This document shows, in pieces, positions 1-8,555 of a stretch of DNA of 12,003 nucleotides; position 1 is the stretch's first letter, and every line of letters begins with the position of its first letter. This DNA is from JBHJOF01 sp050330055 (GTDB lineage: Bacteria; Pseudomonadota; Alphaproteobacteria; Kiloniellales; JAKSDN01), in NCBI GenBank assembly GCA_050330055.1, contig JBHJOF010000233.1, positions 1-12,003 of the forward strand, written 5' to 3'. The position numbers and the translations under genes were made by a program. The notes beneath the pieces were generated by a model. That model was not told where the DNA came from. It worked only from the letters and a program-made list of their open reading frames with translations, and made no database searches.

Positions 1-77
1 CTACTACCTCATGCTGAGGAGCCGCGAGTCCGCAGGAGCGGGCCTCCGCCCGCAAGCGGCGTCTCGCGCGCGAAGCA

Positions 78-105
78 GGCGGCCCCAATGGACCAGGGGG
101 CCGCC
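78..105. repeat. GC-rich hairpin with AATGGACCAG loop
   Basis: GGCGGCCCC (78-86) is perfectly complementary to GGGGCCGCC (97-105), enclosing AATGGACCAG. The sequence continues into GCATGGGAG (108-116). The same order of words, CCCC, AATGGACCA, GGGG, then ATGGGAG, recurs at 8484-8518 inside an otherwise different palindrome. It looks like a piece of a dispersed intergenic repeat; no function can be read from it. Confidence 0.6.
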
Positions 106-168
106 AAGCATGGGAGCCCAGTCATGAGTATCGGGATTTGGTCTAAGGGCCAAAACCGGCCTGTCGCG

Positions 169-197
169 TTGACGCCTGGCCCCGCCTGTGCTGTTAC
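169..197 (+). promoter_or_regulatory. Possible sigma-70-like promoter for cimA
   Basis: TTGACG (169-174) is a near-consensus -35 box. Seventeen bases later comes TGTTAC (192-197), which matches only three of six positions of TATAAT. No better candidate was seen between 120 and 366. If real, transcription would start near 204 and the cimA leader would carry both palindromes at 244-325. The weak -10 keeps this tentative. Confidence 0.25.
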
Positions 198-243
198 TCC
201 CGGCCCAAGGGATTCCTCTGGGTTGGGCAGAGGTCTTGGAATT

Positions 244-274
244 CCCTCATCCTTCGACAAGCTCAGGATGAGGG
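244..274. repeat. Palindromic repeat element, first copy
   Basis: CCCTCATCCT (244-253) pairs perfectly with AGGATGAGGG (265-274) around an 11-base loop containing TCGACAAG. This word pattern (CATCCTTCGACAAGCTCAGG) is a familiar dispersed intergenic palindrome in Alphaproteobacteria. A second copy in reverse orientation lies 16 bases downstream. Confidence 0.75.
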
Positions 275-290
275 AGGAGTAGGACTCAAG

Positions 291-325
291 CGACCTCATC
301 CTGAGCCTGTCGAAGGACGAGGTCG
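291..325. repeat. Palindromic repeat element, second copy, inverted
   Basis: CGACCTC (291-297) pairs with GAGGTCG (319-325), and inside it CCTCATCC faces GGACGAGG with one mismatch. Read on the opposite strand, the central 29 bases match 245-273 at 27 positions. The two copies can therefore fold as separate hairpins or pair with each other as one long stem. The element ends 41 bases before the cimA start codon. Confidence 0.75.
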
Positions 326-366
326 CGTGGCGCAGATGACTCCCAAAGGGGGAATGCGGCAGGGCC

Positions 367-1971
367 ATGAGCGACGAGCGGCGCGTCTATATCTTCGACA
401 CGACCTTGCGCGACGGCGCCCAGACCCAGGGCGTCGACTTCGGCGTGGCCGACAAGCTTGCCATCGCCGAGGCGCTCGACCGGCTCGGCGTCGACTACGT
501 CGAGGGCGGCTGGCCGGGCGCCAACCCGACCGACGACGCGTTCTTTGCCCAGCCGCCGCGGCTCCAAAAGGCGCGCTTCGTCGCCTTCGGCATGACCCGC
601 CGGCCGGGGCGCAGCGCCGAGAACGATCCCGGCCTGAACGCGATGCTCAACAGCAAGGTCGACGCCGTCTGCATGGTCGGCAAGGCCTGGGATTTCCATG
701 TCGACGTGGCGCTCGGCATCCCGCGCGGCGAGAACGTCGACATGATCGGCGACAGCGTGGCCCATGCCCGCACCCGCCTGCCCGAGGTCATGTTCGACGC
801 CGAGCACTTCTTCGACGGCTACAAGGCCAATCCCCAGTACGCCATGGACTGCATCCGCGCCGCCTACGAAGCCGGCGCGCGCTGGGTCGTGCTCTGCGAC
901 ACCAACGGCGGCACCCTGCCGGACGAGGTCGAGCGCATCGTCGCCGAGGTCGCCGAGCAGATTCCCGGTCGACATCTCGGCATCCACTGCCACAACGACA
1001 CCGAGAACGCGGTCGCCAACACGCTGGCCGCGGTCAAGGCCGGCGCCCGCCAGGTGCAGGGCACGCTGAATGGCCTGGGCGAGCGCTGCGGCAACGCCAA
1101 CCTGATCTCGCTGATCCCGAACCTGGCGCTCAAGCTGGGCTACGACATCGGCCTGGACCAAGCGGCCTTGCAGCAGCTCACCACGGTCTCGCACCTGCTC
1201 GACGAGCGGCTCAACCGGGCGCCCAGCAAGAACGCGCCTTACGTCGGCGACAGCGCCTTCGCCCACAAGGGCGGCCTGCATGTCTCGGCGGTCGAGAAGG
1301 ACCCGCGCACCTACGAGCACATCGATCCTGTCGTGGTCGGCAACCGGCGCCATATCGTGGTCTCCGACCAGGCCGGCCGCTCCAACATCCTGGCCCGCTT
1401 CCGCGAGCTCGCCATCGAGGTCGACGAGAACAAGATCAACGCCCTGGTCGAGCAGGTGAAGGCGCGCGAGTTCGAGGGCTTCGCCTATGACGGCGCCGAG
1501 GCCAGCTTCGAGCTCCTGGCGCGCCGCGCCATGGGCCAGGTGCCGACCTTCTTCAAGCTCAGCCGCTTCCGGGTCATGGACGACCGCCGCTGGTCGGCGC
1601 GCGGCGAGCTGGTCACCGAGTCCGAAGCGACCGTGACCGTCGAGGTTGCCGGCCGCATGCAGATGACCGTGGCCAACGGCAACGGCCCGGTGAACGCGCT
1701 CGATACCGCGCTGCGCAAGGCCCTGGTGCCGATCTATCCGCAGCTCGCCGACATGCGCCTGGTCGACTACAAGGTGCGCATCCTAACGCCGCAGGCCGGC
1801 ACCGGCGCGGTGACGCGCGTCATGATCGAGAGCGCCGACGGCAGCGGCCGGCGCTGGACCACGGTTGGCGTCTCGACCAACATCATCGACGCCTCCTACA
1901 ACGCGCTTTACGACGGACTTTCCTGGAAGCTGCTGCAGGACGGCGCCGTGGTACCCAAGGCGGCCGAGTAG
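367..1971 (+). CDS. cimA: (R)-citramalate synthase
   Basis: A 534-residue HMGL-like/DRE-TIM metallolyase family enzyme that condenses pyruvate with acetyl-CoA to (R)-citramalate, the first step of a threonine-independent route to 2-oxobutyrate and isoleucine. The TIM-barrel signature DTTLRDG is at residues 11-17. The metal-binding HCHND is at 207-211, and QGTLNGLGERCGNAN (231-245) and FAHKGGLHVSAV (about 298-309) are the family's conserved blocks. A LeuA-type regulatory dimer domain occupies roughly residues 385-520; in this family it is the usual site of end-product (isoleucine) inhibition. The length matches the long CimA type, which is more like CimA than 2-isopropylmalate or homocitrate synthase. 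The ATG at 367 has only a weak AGGG before it (361-364), but it places the conserved N-terminus correctly. trmJ starts 35 bp after the stop, so the two are probably co-transcribed. Confidence 0.93.
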   Translation: MSDERRVYIFDTTLRDGAQTQGVDFGVADKLAIAEALDRLGVDYVEGGWPGANPTDDAFFAQPPRLQKARFVAFGMTRRPGRSAENDPGLNAMLNSKVDAVCMVGKAWDFHVDVALGIPRGENVDMIGDSVAHARTRLPEVMFDAEHFFDGYKANPQYAMDCIRAAYEAGARWVVLCDTNGGTLPDEVERIVAEVAEQIPGRHLGIHCHNDTENAVANTLAAVKAGARQVQGTLNGLGERCGNANLISLIPNLALKLGYDIGLDQAALQQLTTVSHLLDERLNRAPSKNAPYVGDSAFAHKGGLHVSAVEKDPRTYEHIDPVVVGNRRHIVVSDQAGRSNILARFRELAIEVDENKINALVEQVKAREFEGFAYDGAEASFELLARRAMGQVPTFFKLSRFRVMDDRRWSARGELVTESEATVTVEVAGRMQMTVANGNGPVNALDTALRKALVPIYPQLADMRLVDYKVRILTPQAGTGAVTRVMIESADGSGRRWTTVGVSTNIIDASYNALYDGLSWKLLQDGAVVPKAAE

Positions 1972-2006
1972 GCGGCGCGCGGCCTGCCGCTCGGGCATAA
2001 GGCATC

Positions 2007-2783
2007 ATGGCCGGCACGAACAAGAGCAAGACGAGAGGAATCAGTCCCCCCGGCCCGGTCGTCATCCTGGTGGCGCCGCAGCTTGGCGAGAACATCGGCA
2101 TGGTGGCGCGCGCCATGCTGAACTGCGAGCTCGCCGAGCTGCGCCTGGTGCGGCCGCGCGACGGCTGGCCGAACGACGCGGCGATAAACGCCGCCTCGGG
2201 CGCCGACCGGGTGGTGGCTGCCGCGCGCCTCTATGGCAGCACGGCCGACGCCATCGCCGACCTGACCCTGGTCTATGCGGCAAGCGCCCGGCCGCGCGGC
2301 ATGGTCAAGGAGGTGCTGACGCCGCGCGCCGCCGCCGCTGCCATGCGCGACGCGCTGGTGACAGGCGAGCGGGTCGGTCTGCTGTTCGGGCCGGAGCGCA
2401 CCGGCCTGCTCAACGACGACATCGCGCTCGCCGATGCGGTCGTCGAGGTGCCCCTCAATCCCGCCTTCGCCTCGCTCAATCTGGCCCAGGCGGTGCTCAT
2501 CCTGGGCTACGAGTGGTATCAGCTCTGCACCGAGGCTCCGCCCGAGCGGCGCGACGGCGGCGCGCTGCCGGCGCCGAAGGCCGACCTCATCAACTTCTTC
2601 GAGCGGCTGGAGGAGCGCCTGGACATATCAGGCTTCATGCGGCCGCCGGAGAAGCGCCCCACCATGGTGCGCAACCTGCGCAACCTGTTCCAGCGCGCGC
2701 GCCTGACCGAGGCCGAGGTCAAGACCCTGCACGGCGTCATCTCGGCGCTGTGGGACGCCGGGCGGAAGATGCGCGGGGAGTAG
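2007..2783 (+). CDS. trmJ: tRNA (cytidine/uridine-2'-O-)-methyltransferase TrmJ
   Basis: A 258-residue SPOUT-class RNA methyltransferase. TrmJ uses S-adenosylmethionine to 2'-O-methylate the nucleotide at position 32 in the anticodon loop of several tRNAs. The three knot-forming motifs are visible: GENIGMVARAMLN (27-39), LLFGPERTGLLNDD (125-138) and NPAFASLNLAQAV (151-163). The C-terminal extension contains FFERLEERLDISGF (197-210) and a helical tail, as in TrmJ, and distinguishes it from the shorter TrmL. The length fits the family. The start ATG has a weak AAGG upstream (about 1999-2002). It lies 35 bp behind cimA on the same strand and is probably in the same transcript. The substrate is inferred from the family; another 2'-O-methyltransferase specificity is possible but less likely. 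Confidence 0.9.
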   Translation: MAGTNKSKTRGISPPGPVVILVAPQLGENIGMVARAMLNCELAELRLVRPRDGWPNDAAINAASGADRVVAAARLYGSTADAIADLTLVYAASARPRGMVKEVLTPRAAAAAMRDALVTGERVGLLFGPERTGLLNDDIALADAVVEVPLNPAFASLNLAQAVLILGYEWYQLCTEAPPERRDGGALPAPKADLINFFERLEERLDISGFMRPPEKRPTMVRNLRNLFQRARLTEAEVKTLHGVISALWDAGRKMRGE

Positions 2784-2807
2784 GAAACCAGATACAAACG
2801 AGAAAAT

Positions 2808-2940
2808 TGACACGGATGAACACAGATGAACGTTAGCAGCGACCCATTTGGGAAATCGCGCTTGAAGGAGGCTTCGCCTCAAGCTGATCTGGTGCCTGTG
2901 TTGGTATTGAATTCGTGTTCATTCGTGTTCATCCGTGTCA
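2808..2940. repeat. Inverted repeat built of 10-bp tandem units
   Basis: The left arm (2808-2831) starts TGACACGGATGAACAC and the right arm (2917-2940) ends GTGTTCATCCGTGTCA. Over 24 bases the arms are complementary at 22 positions. Each arm is itself a tandem array with a 10-bp period: the right side reads ATTCGTGTTC, ATTCGTGTTC, ATCCGTGTCA (2911-2940), and the left side reads GACACGGAT, GAACACAGAT, GAAC. A smaller hairpin, GCTTGA (2860-2865) with TCAAGC (2879-2884), lies between the arms. It sits directly downstream of trmJ and is markedly AT-richer than its surroundings. Nothing in it looks like a gene or a transposase. Confidence 0.75.
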
Positions 2941-2952
2941 TTCAGCATTGTT

Positions 2953-3067
2953 TGTCATTGCCGGGCTTGACCCGCCTGCGGGGCCGTAGCCCCTTCGGCG
3001 CGGCGAAGGCCCGGCAATCCATGGTGCCGCTGCACGATGGATGCCCGGATCAAGTCCGGGCATGACA
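2953..3067. repeat. Compound palindromic element between convergent genes
   Basis: TGTCATTGCCGGGCTTGA at the left end (from 2953) is complementary, with a few mismatches, to TCAAGTCCGGGCATGACA at the right end (to 3067). Inside are two shorter palindromes: ATTGCCGGGC (2958-2967) with GCCCGGCAAT (3009-3018), and ATGCCCGG (3041-3048) with CCGGGCAT (3056-3063). Between those sits ATCCAT-N-GTGC (3017-3027), facing GCAC-N-ATGGAT. The structure resembles the GCCGGGCTTGACCCG repeats dispersed through many alphaproteobacterial genomes. It ends 8 bp from the stop of the minus-strand aminotransferase and may act as a terminator for both converging transcripts (inference). Confidence 0.7.
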
Positions 3068-3075
3068 ATTGGGGG

Positions 3076-4395
3076 CTATAGCAGCGTCCCGCGCTCGCTC
3101 AGGAAGTTTTCAACCGCTTCGACCAGCAGGTTGCAGTCGCTCTGGGTAATCGGCAGCGAGAGGATGATCATGCCGCGCCGGGCGATGTAGAGGCCGCGCG
3201 CCAGCAGATCGAAGAAGAACAGCTCCCTGAGGCCTTGGTCGCCGCGCGCCGCGTCGTCGGGCGTGCGGATTGGGTGGCGCGCGAAGTGCACGCCGATCAT
3301 CGAGCCGCGGCCGGTGAACTGCAGCGCCGCGCCGTGTTGCTGCGCCCGGGCATTCAGGCGCTGGCGCAAGGCGTCGCCGCCTGCATTGAAGGCGGTCGCC
3401 ACCGCCGGCGTGTAGACTTCGCCCATGGCTGCCACGCCGGCCGACATGGTCAGCACGTTGTTGTTGAAGGTGCCGGCGTGCGGGAAGGCGTCGGGCCGGC
3501 GCGGGTCGAAGCGCGCCATGATGTCGGCGCGGCCGCCGAAGGCGCCGAAGCTCATGCCGCCGCCGACGTACTTGCCGAGCGTCATCATGTCGGGGATGAC
3601 ACCGGTCACCTGCTGCAGCCCGCCGGGCGCCAGGCGCGAGGTCATGACCTCGTCGAAGATCAGCACCACGCCGTGCCGCCGGGTCGCCTCGCGGACCGCC
3701 TGCAGGAACTCCGGCTCGGCCGGGATGCAGCCGCCGGCGCCGACCATGGGCTCGAGGATCACCGCGGCCAGATCATCCGCATGCCGCTCGATCAGCGCCA
3801 CGGTTGCCGCCGCGTCGTTGTAGGGCGCCAGCACCACCTCGAAGGGCGCGTTCACCGGGCTGCCGCCGCCGGCGAAGTACAGCACCCCGCCGTGGTAGCC
3901 GCCGGCCATGGCCAGCACCTTGCTGCGCCCAGTCACCGCCCGCGCGGTGGTCAGCGCCATCAGGTTGGCCTCGGTGCCGCTGTTGGTGAAGCGCACCAGC
4001 TCGAGCGCCGGGAAGCGCTCGACCAGGAGCGCGGCGAGCTGCGCCTCCATACGGTTGTGGCCGCCCAGCGAGATCCCACCGTCGAGCGCCCGCTCGATGG
4101 CGGCGCGGATCGTCGGGTGCGAGTGGCCGAAGAGGCCAGCGGTGTACTCGCCCAGGAAGTCGGTGTAGCGGTGCCCGTCGGCGTCCCAGAGATGGGCCCC
4201 CTCGCCGCGGATGAAGGTCAGTGGGAAGGGGGCGAAGAACAGCACCGTGCGGGTGTTGCCGCCGGGCAGGCTGGCGCGGGCCGCGTCGTGCTGCGCCCGG
4301 CTCGCCGGGTTGGCGGCTACGTAGCGTTCGCGCGCTTCGGCCAGGGCGGCCTCCAGGGTGACGTTGCGCTGGGCGCCTTCGGTCACTGCTGCCAT
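3076..4395 (-). CDS. Class III PLP-dependent aminotransferase, GSA-aminomutase-like
   Basis: A 439-residue cytoplasmic fold-type I pyridoxal-phosphate enzyme of aminotransferase class III. Visible marks are the phosphate-binding SGTEAN (139-144), the GGYHGG turn (165-170), LEPMVGAGGCIP (214-225), IFDEVMTSR with the cofactor-contacting aspartate at 248, and TLGKYVGGG with the predicted Schiff-base lysine at 275. It resembles glutamate-1-semialdehyde 2,1-aminomutase in layout, but the sequence around the lysine and the absence of other heme genes make a true HemL role doubtful. The substrate is unknown. I chose the ATG at 4395 because GGAGGG lies 8 bases upstream and because the 77 residues before it look non-coding and would run into the rpsD promoter region. 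It is divergent from rpsD and convergent with trmJ. Confidence 0.85.
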   Translation of the reverse strand: MAAVTEGAQRNVTLEAALAEARERYVAANPASRAQHDAARASLPGGNTRTVLFFAPFPLTFIRGEGAHLWDADGHRYTDFLGEYTAGLFGHSHPTIRAAIERALDGGISLGGHNRMEAQLAALLVERFPALELVRFTNSGTEANLMALTTARAVTGRSKVLAMAGGYHGGVLYFAGGGSPVNAPFEVVLAPYNDAAATVALIERHADDLAAVILEPMVGAGGCIPAEPEFLQAVREATRRHGVVLIFDEVMTSRLAPGGLQQVTGVIPDMMTLGKYVGGGMSFGAFGGRADIMARFDPRRPDAFPHAGTFNNNVLTMSAGVAAMGEVYTPAVATAFNAGGDALRQRLNARAQQHGAALQFTGRGSMIGVHFARHPIRTPDDAARGDQGLRELFFFDLLARGLYIARRGMIILSLPITQSDCNLLVEAVENFLSERGTLL

Positions 4396-4518
4396 GAGCT
4401 CAACCCTCCCCCCTTTCCCAAAGGAGCTATTGGGCGGCCATGCTAGCCCAGGCCCCGGCGCGGCGCGACGGGGGAAAGCCGCGGAATTGGGCCCACCCCC
4501 TTCTTCCCCGGGGCGGGT

Positions 4519-4546
4519 TTGACATTTGGGCGGCCGTCCGTATAGT
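4519..4546 (+). promoter_or_regulatory. Sigma-70-type promoter of rpsD
   Basis: A perfect -35 TTGACA (4519-4524) is followed after 16 bases by TATAGT (4541-4546), which matches five of six -10 positions. Transcription would start near 4553, giving an rpsD leader of about 145 bases. This is the strongest promoter-like sequence in the window, as expected for a ribosomal protein gene. Confidence 0.75.
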
Positions 4547-4611
4547 CCGCGCCGACCATTTCCGGGAAAGCGGGCCGGCCCCACCCTACAATTTGGGGAG
4601 AGCCAAGCCCC

Positions 4612-4651
4612 GCCCGCCGGCCGCATCCGCCCTTTTGGGCCGGGGCCGGGC
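4612..4651 (+). promoter_or_regulatory. GC-rich hairpin in the rpsD leader
   Basis: CCGGCC (4617-4622) can pair with GGCCGG (4638-4643). Outside it GCCCG (4612-4616) can pair with CGGGC (4647-4651) across a bulge. It lies in the predicted leader about 46 bases before the start codon. S4 is known to repress its own mRNA in Escherichia coli and Bacillus subtilis; whether this hairpin has such a role is only a guess, and in DNA this GC-rich such stems also occur by chance. Confidence 0.25.
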
Positions 4652-4697
4652 AGGGACTACCGGGACAACAAGGACTGAAAAAGGAACCCGACGCGCC

Positions 4698-5258
4698 ATG
4701 TCCAAGCGCACCAATTCCAAGTACAAGATCGACCGCCGTCTCGGCGTCAACCTCTGGGGCCGGCCCAAGAGCCCGTACAACAAGCGGGAATACGGCCCCG
4801 GCCAGCACGGCCAGCGGCGCCGCAAGCCGTCCGACTTCGGCACCCAGCTGCAGGCCAAGCAGAAGCTCAAGGGCTACTACGGCAACATCGGCGAGAAGCT
4901 GGTCGAACTGCTGGAGCGCCGCCTGGACGCGGTGGTCTATCGCGCCAAGTTCGTGCCCACCGTCTTCGCCGCCCGGCAGTTCGTAAGCCACGGCCACATC
5001 CTGGTCAACGGCAAGCGCGTCAATGTGTCATCCTATCTGGTCAAGGACGGCGACGAGGTGCAGATCAAGCCGAAGAGCCGCGAGCTGCCGCTAGTCCTCG
5101 AGGCCCTGGAATCGGCCGAGCGCGACGTGCCGGACTACATCGAGATCGACCTCAAGGACATGAAGGCACGCTTTCTGCGTGGGCCCAAGCTGGCCGATGT
5201 GCCCTATCCGGTCCAGATGGAGCCGCATCTGGTCATCGAGTACTACTCGGGGCACTAG
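4698..5258 (+). CDS. rpsD: 30S ribosomal protein S4, internally short
   Basis: Primary 16S rRNA-binding protein that starts assembly of the 30S body and helps set decoding accuracy. The N-terminus (SKRTNSKYKIDRRLGVNLWG) and C-terminus (YPVQMEPHLVIEYYSGH) are typical of alphaproteobacterial S4, and the S4 RNA-binding domain (LLERRLDAVVYRAK onward, about residues 71-135) is complete. The protein has 186 residues where about 205 are usual. The shortfall is one internal block: YYGNI (60-64) runs straight into GEKLVELLERRLD (65-77), skipping the segment that normally reads like ERQFRxYYxEAxRxKGxT. The reading frame is kept. AAGGA (4681-4685) precedes the ATG by 12 bases. An 86-residue upstream extension of the open frame was rejected because it crosses the promoter. 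The gene stands alone, between its own promoter and terminator. Confidence 0.93.
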   Translation: MSKRTNSKYKIDRRLGVNLWGRPKSPYNKREYGPGQHGQRRRKPSDFGTQLQAKQKLKGYYGNIGEKLVELLERRLDAVVYRAKFVPTVFAARQFVSHGHILVNGKRVNVSSYLVKDGDEVQIKPKSRELPLVLEALESAERDVPDYIEIDLKDMKARFLRGPKLADVPYPVQMEPHLVIEYYSGH

Positions 5259-5288
5259 GTCGCCGGCTGCAGCGTTAACGCCTTGGGG

Positions 5289-5310
5289 AGCGGGCCCGGA
5301 TGGGCCCGCT
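5289..5310 (+). terminator. Hairpin terminator after rpsD
   Basis: AGCGGGCCC (5289-5297) and GGGCCCGCT (5302-5310) form a perfect 9-bp GC-rich stem with a GGAT loop, 30 bp after the rpsD stop. The downstream stretch GGCCATTTCT has only a short T run, so termination may be incomplete or assisted. Confidence 0.6.
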
Positions 5311-5624
5311 GGCCATTTCTGCCCAATTATTAGACAGTTAGCTTACCTGCCACCTCTGCGGCCAGCTAGTCCATCCAATTAACCCCAACTTTACGAGAAA
5401 TCTATACCACTACCGCAGGGCCGGCCGCCTGGCCGTTCTGTCGTCACATCCTAGCGCTGTCGCGTGCGCCATACGCCTGCCGGTTGTCCCGCTGGCGTCG
5501 ATAAGTGGGCGGCGGTGCGGTGGTCGTTCCGGGAGCGCGGCCGGAAGCGGTGTTTCGCGCGCTTTGACTTTCGATGACTAGGGGTGCCGGGGCTGACGGT
5601 CCGGGCCCGCCACGGAGCTAGCCC
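5311..5624. other. Gene-free gap before the hybrid histidine kinase
   Basis: This stretch starts with an AT-richer patch (about 5326-5410, including ATTATTAGACAG and AATTAACCCC) and then returns to high GC. A regulatory region for the histidine kinase is expected here, but I could not find a convincing -35/-10 pair. A long open frame on the minus strand covers its right part and continues through the kinase gene; it is judged a shadow. No tRNA, small ORF with a ribosome binding site, or clear repeat was seen. Confidence 0.5.
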
Positions 5625-8336
<2,712 letters not shown>

Positions 8337-8366
8337 CGCGCCCTTGCCGTAGCCGCGTACCAACTC

Positions 8367-8527
8367 CCCCTCACCCTCCCAAGCGCCCTGCGGTCGCTTG
8401 GGCCCCTCCCTCTCCCCCGGAGGGGCGAGGGGTTTCAAGCGCGCGGCCTTCTTTCCCTCGCCCCTTGGGGGAGAGGGAGGGGCCCCCAATGGACCACGGG
8501 GCGCGTCAGCGATGGGAGGGTGAGGGG
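8367..8527. repeat. 161-bp near-perfect palindromic element
   Basis: CCCCTCACCCTCCCA (8367-8381) is perfectly complementary to TGGGAGGGTGAGGGG (8513-8527). An inner pair of arms (about 8400-8431 and 8455-8486) begins GGGCCCCTCCCTCTCCCCC on the left and is complementary on the right, with one small mismatch/indel. Between outer and inner stems the left arm carries a small hairpin, AAGCG with CGCTT (8381-8399). The right arm instead carries AATGGACCACGGGG and GCGATGGGAG (8488-8519), the core also found at 87-116. It fills the convergent gap between the histidine kinase and the VOC gene. It resembles a MITE or REP-type element with no coding capacity, and in RNA it could end both transcripts. 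Confidence 0.8.
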
Positions 8528-8555
8528 TAAGTTCAGAAAAGGGGCAAAATCAGCA

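Larger units (their letters stand above)
1..366. other. Non-coding, repeat-rich region upstream of cimA
   Basis: I find no supportable gene here. Open frames on both strands run through palindromic repeats and encode peptides typical of such repeats (for example SFDRLRMR and LSLSKDE), so I treat them as spurious. From left to right it holds a small hairpin CCTCA-TGC-TGAGG (7-19) followed by GC-rich repeat-like sequence, a strong GC hairpin with loop AATGGACCAG (78-105), a possible promoter (169-197), a short hairpin CCTCTG-GGTTGGG-CAGAGG (215-233), and two related palindromes in opposite orientation (244-274 and 291-325). The gene to the left lies outside the window. Confidence 0.7.

Noticed and set aside
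9..368. 119-codon minus-strand ORF at the left edge
   Set aside because: Its translation is made of repeat-derived strings (SFDRLRMR, LSLSKDE) that arise wherever these palindromes are translated.
286..1353. 355-codon minus-strand open frame over cimA
   Set aside because: It mirrors the conserved cimA coding frame, and its end runs into the palindromic repeats; no domain is recognisable.
2911..2940. Possible CRISPR array
   Set aside because: The three units are only 10 bp and directly adjacent with no spacers, and no cas gene is present.
2826..3065. 79-codon plus-strand ORF in the trmJ downstream gap
   Set aside because: It is read entirely through two inverted-repeat elements and has no ribosome binding site or family resemblance.
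3235..4446. 403-codon plus-strand open frame over the aminotransferase
   Set aside because: Antisense shadow of a well-supported enzyme gene; the composition is biased and no motif is visible.
4396..4626. N-terminal extension of the aminotransferase
   Set aside because: The extra 77 residues are proline/glycine-rich, match nothing in the family, overlap the rpsD promoter, and the internal ATG at 4395 has a good ribosome binding site.
4440..4697. N-terminal extension of S4
   Set aside because: The open frame spans the promoter and leader; MSKRTNSKYKIDRR at 4698 is the normal S4 N-terminus.
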